From NCBI GenBank assembly GCA_900073065.1, contig FJOG01000015.1, positions 815,791 to 879,790 of the forward strand: a DNA stretch of 64,000 nucleotides. The letters are read 5' to 3'. Below, piece after piece: positions 56,173 through 64,000 of this stretch. Below the pieces are notes generated by a model. It was not told the origin of the DNA, did not search any database, and saw only the letters and a list, made by a program, of their open reading frames with translations. Numbering within the stretch: the stretch's first letter is position 1; each line of letters starts with the position of its first letter. The translations under genes were made by a program, and so were the position numbers. Origin of the DNA: Phialocephala subalpina (lineage: Eukaryota; Ascomycota; Leotiomycetes; Helotiales; Mollisiaceae).

Positions 56173-56830
56173 TTAACGCCGAAGAATAGAACTTGCCAAT
56201 GCTTCTCCGTCTGTCGATTGCATATCCTGGGAGCAGCAATTAAACATCGAACCAGAACTGCAAGAAAGTCTCGACGAAATCTTCGGGATCCGCTCCCTCG
56301 GAGAACGCAGAAAGATCCGATTCTTCCCCAGTAATGAGTGTGAGCGTGACTGTCGGTTATGGAGACTTTTGCCTATTACGAAACTTGTACGCAGACCACG
56401 TAGCATGCGGTTCCCTCCATATCAGGAATGCACCAAGTATTGCCTTTTTGGCTTTCAGCAATTGGTACCTTTCTTCTTCATTAATGGTCGTTGGTGCTAA
56501 CTCCTCATCCACATCTTGGCTGGGGATGATTAAGTCAAATTTCGGAGCCGACCTCAGTATTCCATAATCCGTTCGGACGTTTTGGGACAATGGTATAGGA
56601 TTATGTCTAGGAGAGATTCGCCGTGCCTAGACATGCGTCGTCTCAATTAATTGGCCAATCTAAGGACCATTGCCAGGCGCTGCAGGGGTGTCTTGAATAG
56701 CTCCTCCCGCATTGTTATTCCAATATGTTCGTGCGGACCGAGAAGTATAATATCGCATTCCCAATTGACCCAGATTCGAAGTAGACATGTTGCTGAGATT
56801 CAGAAAGGCCCTGCATGATCGTTGGCTTCC
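56173..56830 (-). pseudogene. 2EXR-domain gene, copy E, heavily decayed
   Basis: Only fragments remain on the minus strand. At about 56785-56650 they read LLRIWVNWECDIILLGPHE, TMREELFKTPLQRLAMVL and an in-frame TAA. At 56590-56360 they read KFDLIIPSQDVDEELAPT and NEEERYQLLKAKKAIL, which match the C-terminal part of copy G (FELIPLSENLEDELAAS, SETRRRYLGARQDI). The first part with the box is missing. Its order and spacing next to copy F suggest two successive duplicates on the same strand. Confidence 0.6.
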
Positions 56831-57042
56831 GTCTTCGCTAGGAACAAGGCAAGTCCTCGCCCTTCATTCATTCGACCACAATACGCGGACCAGTATGCGA
56901 GCTCGCTCACGAGTTCTGTTGTCAAATTGACATCGTAGGAGTAGTAGCCGTTGCAATCAATCCGATTCGCTAGGTTGGTGATCCAAATCTTCATTAGTCT
57001 TGAGGAGGGCGAACGTGATAGTTGGAGTTTCCCAACTTGGGT
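56831..57042 (-). other. Short linker between 2EXR copies E and F
   Basis: It contains a minus ORF (VNLTTELVSELAYWSAYCGR) that could be a frame-shifted middle part of copy E. The relation is not certain. Confidence 0.3.
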
Positions 57043-57620
57043 CTAAAGCAGTATACCGCTTAACGGTCCTCCCTCTAGCAATTCGTCGATGATAAGTCGA
57101 CGCCCCATAAAGAGCTTATGCCTCGTGGATTCCTCTAAGGCTGACATCGCTAAGTCGTCATCGAGATCTTGGTTGAGGTAGGCAAACTCGTACCGGCAAG
57201 GTGTAGGCCAAGAGTACGTGCGATAAACCCCAGATGCAAATCCATATAGGACTATGTCCTTGAGAAAATGACTTCCGTACCTGATAACTTCTTCCACCCA
57301 ATGTCCAATTTCATTAGCATTCAGGGCCAATCGTCCAATATCTCTTTCAAGCAGATGCTCCAATGTGTTGTTTCCGAATCTTCGATATGGGATAGGTAAT
57401 ATGATGTCGCACTTCCAGTTGATACAGATTCTATCAGGGGTCTTCGCTCTGATGGCAAAAGGGCCGTGATAACCTTCCACTTCAGTGCTGAAGTCCTGCT
57501 CATAGTGTTTCAGACCAATGCAGCGTGCTTCCCGAGAGACACTCAAGACTGCTGGAGTGACGGATTAACTTTCCCAAGCGAATGGCTCCTCTTCAGAGTC
57601 TGTAGAATCCCCTCGCATCA
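57043..57620 (-). pseudogene. 2EXR-domain gene, copy F, 5'-truncated with a stop
   Basis: On the minus strand about 57600-57540 read SDSEEEPFAWES, then TAA, then SVTPAVLSVSREARCIGLKHYE; copy C has AWKSHSEAPIILRVSKEA here, so the stop falls at a position that may have been Gln or His. The rest is open to 57043: RICINWKCDIILPIPYRRFG, IGRLALNANEIGHWVEEVI, FLKDIVLYGFASGVY and LDDDLAMSALEESTRHKLF. The N-terminal box is absent, and upstream sequence (57640-57840) is an AT-rich block with an inverted repeat, so an insertion or deletion removed the front. Confidence 0.65.
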
Positions 57621-57660
57621 GGCCCAACTAAGTTGAGGAGTTTAAGAGCTCGAGCGGTCT

Positions 57661-57714
57661 TAGGAGCTGTCTCGGGAGCTGGCATGCAACTGCCTGGGTT
57701 CCTAAAACAGCTCC
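57661..57714. repeat. Inverted repeat resembling a hairpin in MAK16 intron 1
   Basis: GGAGCTGT (57663-57670) pairs with ACAGCTCC (57707-57714). The left arm continues CTCGGGAGC and GCATGCAACT; a similar string (GGAGCTGTCTCAGGAGC, then GCATCCCAACT, then CAGCTCCCA) occurs at 43918-43956 inside the MAK16 intron. The two may be short degenerate copies of one dispersed repeat. Confidence 0.35.
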
Positions 57715-57844
57715 AAGCTCCTCGGCTTCTATAAGAGGAATAGTATTTTAGCATCAGAATAAGCCTACCAAGTTTTAATATTCGCCTTAGCAGCAGAATT
57801 TTTAAACGTTAATCCACGAACTTGTTGTTAAAGACTAGCTTCGT

Positions 57845-58901
57845 TATAGACCCGGAGCAGTAATCATCGTCAACCTACACAATGTTAGTCTGGCGAGCAA
57901 GAAGAGTCGGGTTACTTGCTCAAGGTTACCATCTTCTGTCTTGTAACATGCAAGAGAACTGAAAAGGGTGAAGAGGTCCCCCGGAATCTTCGATTCAACT
58001 TGTTGAAATATAGTGTTGAACTCGATTCGAGGCATGAAGGTTACCATCAGCTTAGGGCTTTGATCCTGTGATAGGAGGTAATTCGCGCCTTTAGCATAGG
58101 ATAATACTAAGGAACAAAAGCCGAGTACATCGTCGCTGACTTTGGACTAGTCGATGCCATTTGTGTTAGACTGAAAATACTGCTATGTTACAACAACAAG
58201 ATTTTCGGCGTCAGGGTTCCCTGCGCGTAGGGTCTCGAAACCGGATAGAATGTTCCGCTTTGAGGCGTCTAGATCTGCTAGCTGTTCTTTCATAAGACTA
58301 TACAGCGTTTCGAGGGGCATTGGTGCAGTGACCTGTGCATCCCACTCCACGTCTTCTGGTTTTGTGCCTTTAACTGGGCCACCAATACTCCACGGATTGC
58401 ATTTACTATTCGCAACGTCTATGTTGTTGATGTCGGCCCCGTTCCAAGGATGCCAAGCAATCTAGTAGCGCTGGTATGACAGGAATAAATAGGAATGCAA
58501 GTTCTTGCACTTACAATGTCCGCAGCTGCTGCGGCACCTGCCCTAGCAGAATCTCCACTCCCGACTTTGATGTTCTGACTATCCAAAATATACTCTGCTT
58601 AGAGTTTCCCCGCAGCGCCAATCGTGTCTACTGTTAGCTCGAAGTTCGTCCCTATACGTCCTGCGATGACTTATCTCTTTGCCGTATCGGTATCAGCCTC
58701 GCTGCAGGCACTGTTCGTGAGATAGAACTGGGGAGTCTCGACTTCGCCGCCAATGCCTGCGGTCCCATCGGAAGTAGGTGCGGTCAGTTCATCTCCCTCA
58801 TTGTCCTGGATCGCTGCGTTGCACGCATCTACGCGTGGCTGTAGAGACATATGGACTGCAGAAGCAGTAAGTAGAATTTACAAGTACAGAGGTAGATGCA
58901 T
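57845..58901 (-). pseudogene. Secreted fungal protein gene with five in-frame stops
   Basis: From the ATG at 58901 the frame reads a signal-peptide-like start (MHLPLYL, stop at 58878-58880, then ILLTASAVHM). It continues RVDACNAAIQDNEGDEL, TPQFYLTNSACSEADTD, stop (58671-58673), VIAGRIGTNFELTVDTIG, stop (58599-58601) and AEYILDSQNIKVGSGDS. An intron (GTAAGT at about 58517, acceptor CTAG near 58465) follows, then IAWHPWNGADINNIDVA, GPVKGTKPEDVEWDAQVT, LSGFETLRAGNPDAENL, stops at 58183-58185 and 58147-58149, and SPKLMVTFMPRIEFNTIF, ending at 57845. All stops are TAA or TAG. No frameshift is needed, so decay is by substitution. I do not recall a function for this secreted family. Confidence 0.8.
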
Positions 58902-59922
58902 GGTGGGCAACTCCTGTTGTATGTAAAATTGGGCTGGGTAATGATAATGGATCGAAGACTTTGTTGTTTTCTCATGCATGAACGAGACAAGTACACGGTT
59001 TATATACTTTTATTTTCCCAACTGCTTCGTCAAAAGAAGATGCTTCCTTCATCCTACTTATTTCAAGCCCCGGAGTTGGTATCCTAAACCTCCTGAGGTA
59101 GACATTGCCAGCCGTACAGATTTGCAAAATATCCAGATATAGATACTCAGTACTCATTTTGTCACCATGCTTGCGGGTTTCAGAATGGACACCCATGTAA
59201 CAGGGTAGTGATGTCAATAGGATTCTCAGTTCCATGTTGAATAGTCTCCAATGTAAGATTTGAAAAGCGATCAATGTTGGTGGCAAATCGATGCAGCAAT
59301 ATGAATGGCTCTTAGACACCAACATTTGAAATGTGGCACTTGCCTCCAATAACCGCTATGTTTAATATCTCTCGAAGGATTATTCTATTTAAGGTATGTA
59401 ACCTTCTCCCATCATGTTAGTTTAGGTTAGGCATTCGCGGAACATAAGTAGTTAAACTAAGCGACCGGGTCGTGGGTACAAAATACCAATACCGCTCAGT
59501 GACGGAGCTGACAGGCATTCGACAGGGGATGTTGGTGAAGGCTGAACGAAGGCAATAATGCAAAAAAGTCTGAGCACATGACACCTAAAATCCGATACTA
59601 CGAGGATGTCGCACGAATGTCGAATCGGCGTATTTTCAATTGATTTAGAGCTCTGTCTTTTTGAAAAGAGCTAATCAAAAACATCGGATCACAAAGCATT
59701 TATTAGCCCAGTGAGGCTTATTTGCGGAGACAAATATGAGTTAAATTACAGAGGGTATCACTTGCAAAAATCTAGATATAATAGAAAGATGACAACCTCA
59801 AAGCACGTTTGGAAGGATTAGATTAGAAAGATAGGTACGTAGAGATGACCAGATCAGATGGATAGTGAAGATTGTCCACTCTCTATGAATGGAAAGCACG
59901 TAGAAACGCTAACAATTTGAGG
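58902..59922. other. Intergenic region with no gene seen
   Basis: The region is AT-rich in its right half (59400-59800). A minus ORF at 58972-59349 has no recognisable motif. Confidence 0.45.
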
Positions 59923-61177
59923 CTATACGAATAGAGACGGGATTGAGGCCATTATGCGGTCCTTCTCTGGTTTCGTCAAATGCTGTCCGGAATAAACCTC
60001 GAGGGCGTGATACCAAAAGTTTAAGATGTTCGTGTTGGAAAAGTGGAACGAAGCCTTTAGCTGAAGATGCGCGCGAAGATCCGGGTTCGCTCGATTGAAC
60101 GCGAGCTGGGATTGATCGTATGCCCGAGGCAGCTCCTGTTGACATTTAATAGAATAGGCCGTGCGGTGTGTACGACAGGAGTCTTTTGCTGAGAAGCCAT
60201 TCTTGCAGGATCCAGCCGCGCTTGAAGAGGATGCTAGATCGGATTTGCGATATGTACTCGTCCACTAGGGACATTCGCCGCCTGTACACGTAGAAGTGGC
60301 CAGCTAGAACATTCATCCTGTCTCGATAGGGCAGTCGTACCAGGCTCGATGCCCACGGTGTGATGTCTTCGGGTTGTTGATGTAAAATGCCGTTGCTCAT
60401 ATCTTCTGCGGTTCCCGCCAGAGTGAAGATAGAAAATTGATAGTACTGCCCCATCTTCGGTGCTTCCCTCCCCCAATCTGCGTAGTCATCTCCCTTTTGA
60501 ATGATGCAAATCGAGTCGATCCAGATATACTTGAAACCCAGCTTTTCCGTAATCACAAACGCATCCCGGAATAGTTGTGGTAGCTCGCCAAATTTGCCGA
60601 CCAGCAATCTCTCTTCGTAATTTTCGGTGGTTGTTTGCAAAGCTCGGTCCCATTATTCCAACGGTGCGTCAGAGTAATATAGGCATCGTGCAGGCCTTCC
60701 GTCTCGCGGAGATGAAGCCTCTGGCGTCCGCCTTCTCGGGTCAATTCGATGACTCGAGTCGGCAGCGGCGAGGAGCGAGGGTCAATGCGAGTAGATCCAG
60801 ACACCGTTTTATTACATTTCGAATGAGTTAAGCAGGCTTGGATCCAGTTTTTCGCTGTATCGTAGTACAACTCCGAGGATGGGTCGCCTCCCAAGTATCG
60901 CCCGATGATATCTTCGTTCAAGGCTGCTGGGCTTGCTTTAGGTGCAAGAATCAGTTAAGGCTCACTTTAAGAATATCCAAGTATAAAGGAAAGTACGTCC
61001 AGAGACTAAAACGGAACCAGCAAATATGAGATTAGCGTCTAACTTTCGTGGTAGTCTGCCAAAACCAGTGGATGTTGTTGATTCCTCAGAGCTATTTGTC
61101 GGCACATCTTTTAGGTTCAGGGAAGAGAATTCGGCATCGGGAATGGTAGGACCACCAAACCGCGCATCGTCGCTCAT
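59923..61177 (-). pseudogene. HET-domain (heterokaryon incompatibility) gene with two frameshifts
   Basis: The ATG at 61177 opens a leader (MSDDARFGGPTIPDAEFSS) that probably splices across about 61000-60925 into DIIGRYLGGDPSSELYY and AKNWIQACLTHSKCN. The HET core follows: RVIELTREGG, AYITLTHRWNNGTELCK, a one-base frame change near 60640, then LFRDAFVITEKLGFKYIWID, SICIIQKGDDYADWGREA, YYQFSIFTLAGT and FKRGWILQEWLLSKRLL. After HGLFY the frame hits TAA at 60146-60148; one base shifted it continues CQQELPRAYDQSQLAF and NFWYHALEVYSGQHL, KDRIMASIPSLFV, ending at 59923. HET proteins trigger non-self recognition cell death after hyphal fusion. Two indels in a conserved region argue that this allele is inactive. 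Confidence 0.75.
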
Positions 61178-61859
61178 AGTTGTCTCGAGTTGTGTAGCTT
61201 TGGCGAAAGGTTAGTGGCCGAGGTAAACAATAGAATGCGGGCGATGACCTGCAACGCCGTATTTCTGGAGGGTGCAATCAGGGGCAACAGGTAGCAGGAT
61301 GATCGAGGTGCATATAGGCTTTGGAAGGAATGTCTTGACTTTAGTGACAGTTTTTCAGAATCGAGGACAAGTTGACGTCCATTGAACGCTAAGTACCTTT
61401 CAGTTAGCCACTTTCCTATCTCCGAATGTCCGACTCAACCTCCTCAATGCCTTCAACCTCAAGGCTTAGAAAAGATGTTCTTCATGCATTTTTTTCATTT
61501 GTCAAGATATTGTTGTTTGACTATTCCGAAATGTTCAAGCCTTCCGAACAGCTTTACCCTTCGCCACCCTTCGCCACCCTTCACCACCCTTCGTCAGCAT
61601 TCGAACGAAAGCAAATATGCGTCCTCCGGAACAGACTCTCACAGCTTTTGTTTCTTCTTGTGGATTACATTCAGCATCTTGTACACCAAAAGCCCAGGCC
61701 GACAAGCCCCAATAGGTTACCAAAGATCGAAATGGCCAAACACCCCGTTCCCATACATTCAAGTTGTAGCTGCTTCTTTTGCCTCAGCAGACTGCGGGAG
61801 CGAAAGTCGAGCTTTGATCTGAACGCCATATCGATATACCGAGATACCGGTCTCAATGT
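61178..61859. other. Intergenic region between the HET relic and 2EXR copy G
   Basis: Overlapping plus ORFs (61382-61863) contain a CCCTTCGCCACC short tandem repeat (about 61557-61590) and no domain. No supported gene. Confidence 0.45.
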
Positions 61860-62771
61860 CTAGGTCACCGAGTCGCCTTTTGCTTGAATGGTAAAAGCAG
61901 TCCTGGAAGAATGTTTCTCAGTGATGCGGAGGTGAGCGAACGAGACTTGAATGGCCTCCCGCTTCGAGCCTTGACTCATGGTCTTCCTTTTCAAGTTTTG
62001 ATACATGATATCTTGGCGTGCTCCCAGGTAACGACGTCGAGTCTCGGAATCAGTGACTGAAGCTGCCAGCTCATCCTCCAAATTCTCGCTAAGAGGTATC
62101 AATTCAAAATGAGTTGAACGCGCCGGGTCGAAGTATTGAGCATGGAAGCCATAGGGATTGAAGAGACCCTCATATACGATGATCTCCGAGAGACAAGGAT
62201 AATACTCTACAAAGGTGGGAGAAAATGTTGCAACCATACTGATGGATAGAGCAATGCGACGCGTCTCTTTGTGGCACAGGTCTCGGAGTAGGGCATTCTC
62301 GTTGTAATATGGCGGTGTTGGGAGGAAGATATCGCGACTCCAGTCCACCCAGACAAAGGGAGGGCCTTCTATCGTCGATAACCCTTTACTGTCTGAGTGC
62401 TTCGCCCCGAACTCCAAGCAGTAGTGGTGTTGACCAGCGCGCCGTGCTTCCCTCGATACATCCACGATAGCAGGTTTGGAAAGAGTACCATACGAGAATA
62501 GGGTCCTTTCGAAGGTAGAGCACGTCGTATTTTCCCTCAAATGTTTAGGTCGGAATTGGCAGAGGTCGACAATGCGCGGTTCCCTGGAAGCCATAGCCGC
62601 GTCCCAAATCATCATTCGAAGCTCCTCCGGAAGTCTGCTAAAACACTCAAATGTGGAGGCCGGGTAGCTGGCAGATGTCCTCGCCGCATCCCTTGGGAAT
62701 TTGTGTCTTGTAGAGCTTGAGGGAACGAGTTTGGAGCTCCCAAACATCGTGGCATTCGCGTCGTCGGCCAT
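61860..62771 (-). CDS. 2EXR-domain protein, copy G (intact)
   Basis: The intact 303-aa single-exon ORF starts at the ATG at 62771. A Ser/Arg-rich leader precedes the box (FECFSRLPEELRMMIWDAAM) and EPRIVDLCQFRPKHL. Then come VDVSREARRAGQHHYCLEFG, the strand FVWVDWSRDIFLPTPPYY, RRIALSISMV, LSEIIVYEGLF and a C-terminal part (FELIPLSENLEDELAAS, RRRYLGARQDI). A basic stretch (KRKTMSQGSKREA) may be a nuclear signal. It has the whole family architecture and no disruption. Similarity to copy C is limited to the conserved blocks, so the two intact genes are old paralogues, not a recent duplication. Confidence 0.87.
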   Translation of the reverse strand: MADDANATMFGSSKLVPSSSTRHKFPRDAARTSASYPASTFECFSRLPEELRMMIWDAAMASREPRIVDLCQFRPKHLRENTTCSTFERTLFSYGTLSKPAIVDVSREARRAGQHHYCLEFGAKHSDSKGLSTIEGPPFVWVDWSRDIFLPTPPYYNENALLRDLCHKETRRIALSISMVATFSPTFVEYYPCLSEIIVYEGLFNPYGFHAQYFDPARSTHFELIPLSENLEDELAASVTDSETRRRYLGARQDIMYQNLKRKTMSQGSKREAIQVSFAHLRITEKHSSRTAFTIQAKGDSVT

Positions 62772-64000
62772 TATGTTCTAGAGGGGTCGCCAGCTGATGT
62801 CTGTTCGATGCATTAGCACTCTCATAAATTCAAATTCTCAGAAGGTGACGGACAAGAGCGCGATCTTACGAATTCAAGCAATAGAGAAGGTTTCCGAATC
62901 GATTGAGGAAGTTCAAGCTTCTTCACGAAGTTCACAAAGGACAGAGCTTGACCAGGCAGCAGCGGGGTCCTCCCATGCCTGAGACATTGCTTACTCATCT
63001 GCAGGCTTCTTCCCAACTCTGCATTATCTTCACTCGCAATTCACAGAAATACAACAACGTTTGTTGTTGGCTTTGCTGTTTCAGTATCACAATAATGGTT
63101 TTCATTCGAACTTATCTTGGGATTCGGGTGTCGTCTCTGGTTCCAATTCTCACCTCCACGCGGTGATGCAACATACTTGGTCGACCGAGGCCCCTTGAAG
63201 AACGCGCTATCCTATGACCTTTGACCTTTCATGCCTCATCTTTCCTTTGAGTATTGGAGAGAGCGCGTCATGTACCCATTGATACATACTTTTTGCTGTC
63301 TGCGTTTAGTTCTCGTTTTAGCACGTGATTGATGTCGTCCCTTTTGCCCTGTAGTGTTGTCCAAGTCAGCTCAATTGATGTATACTTTCCTGGACTAGGA
63401 TAAATCAAGAGAGAAGTTCGTTATTCAGCTTTCTGGTCTCCTTATTTCTCTGTTTTCAGGGCACATGATCTGCAAATACATCTTGCTAGGCGAACGGGAA
63501 GGTTATGATGGATTAGTTATATCTCAAAGACATGCGGCATCTCGTACCGTTATTCCTCAACAATATTTTCTATCTCTCAAGAAATGTCAATACCAAACCT
63601 CGCAATTTCATCTCCCGAAGTTTCCGTCGGCGAAAATATGTTGCCGCTCCAAATTAGCATGCAGAGCAGATCAGCGGGGGCGGGGATTGCGGGGAGAGGA
63701 GAGTTGCATGATGCCTCTAAACTTGAAGTTCCTTCCCTTAATAGACTGGTGATATGCCGAAATTTACTTGGCGTACTTTCCAGGGGTGTCGGGGAAGCAT
63801 GTTACTTCGTGAGGTTAGTGTTTTGTATCATCAAGCTCTCGATATTAATACGACCCCAAGTATTAATATAAACCGGGTAGAGCCGAATTTTGATGAATTT
63901 GGCGGACCGATCATGTACGCAGGCTTATTTCAAAGCACTAGAAGAGTTACATTCGCTTCAAACACGACCCCTTTCGGGTTGACATGGGCCGATACTTGGG
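62772..64000. other. Right end of window with no confident gene
   Basis: A plus ORF from 63584 (MSIPNLAISSPEVSVGENML, open to 63871) and one from 63465 lack recognisable motifs. A gene could start here and continue beyond the window, but nothing supports it. Confidence 0.35.

Overview
The window is nuclear DNA of a filamentous ascomycete (Pezizomycotina). The evidence is short introns of about 47-60 nt with GTRNGT donors, CTAAC-type branch sites and YAG acceptors, a dispersed fungal 5S rRNA gene, Zn2Cys6 and fungal-specific transcription factors, a HET-domain locus, an RGS-LOV photoreceptor and many 2EXR-domain genes. The gene set suggests Leotiomycetes (Helotiales-like), but this is an inference from gene content. 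A 470-base run of N (35618-36087) marks an assembly gap.

Layout. 1-4.2 kb is a relic zone: a frameshifted tail of a trehalose phosphorylase/synthase-type glycosyltransferase, a decayed unrecognised gene, and a 540-bp AT-rich element with terminal inverted repeats flanked by TA. 4.2-32 kb is mostly ordinary and intact. It holds a salicylate-hydroxylase-like flavin monooxygenase, the RGS-LOV photoreceptor, a small mitochondrial-type membrane protein beside a decayed gene of similar style, a 5S rRNA gene, an aldo/keto reductase, a Zn2Cys6 regulator, an AhpC/TSA-like peroxiredoxin, a six-exon fungal-specific transcription factor, a local family of small proteins (one copy with a nonsense codon) and a secreted yellow/MRJP-like protein. 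36-47 kb holds an alpha/beta hydrolase cut by the gap, an Mso1-like Sec1-binding protein, MAK16 with a 23-nt microexon, a four-exon P450 and an ML-domain lipid-transfer protein. 49-63 kb mixes intact genes (two 2EXR genes, an F-box-like gene, a zinc-ribbon SDR) with decayed ones (three 2EXR copies, a secreted protein with five internal stops, a HET gene with two frameshifts).

The most striking pattern is at least seven 2EXR loci between 31 and 63 kb, two intact and five broken. Wherever an intact paralogue gives the ancestral codon, the nonsense changes fit CpA to TpA (TGG to TAG, CAA to TAA), the signature of repeat-induced point mutation. The window therefore looks like ordinary gene space next to a dynamic region where duplicated families and a self-recognition gene are being multiplied and inactivated. 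No coherent biosynthetic cluster was found; the oxidoreductases are scattered and their joint action is not supported.
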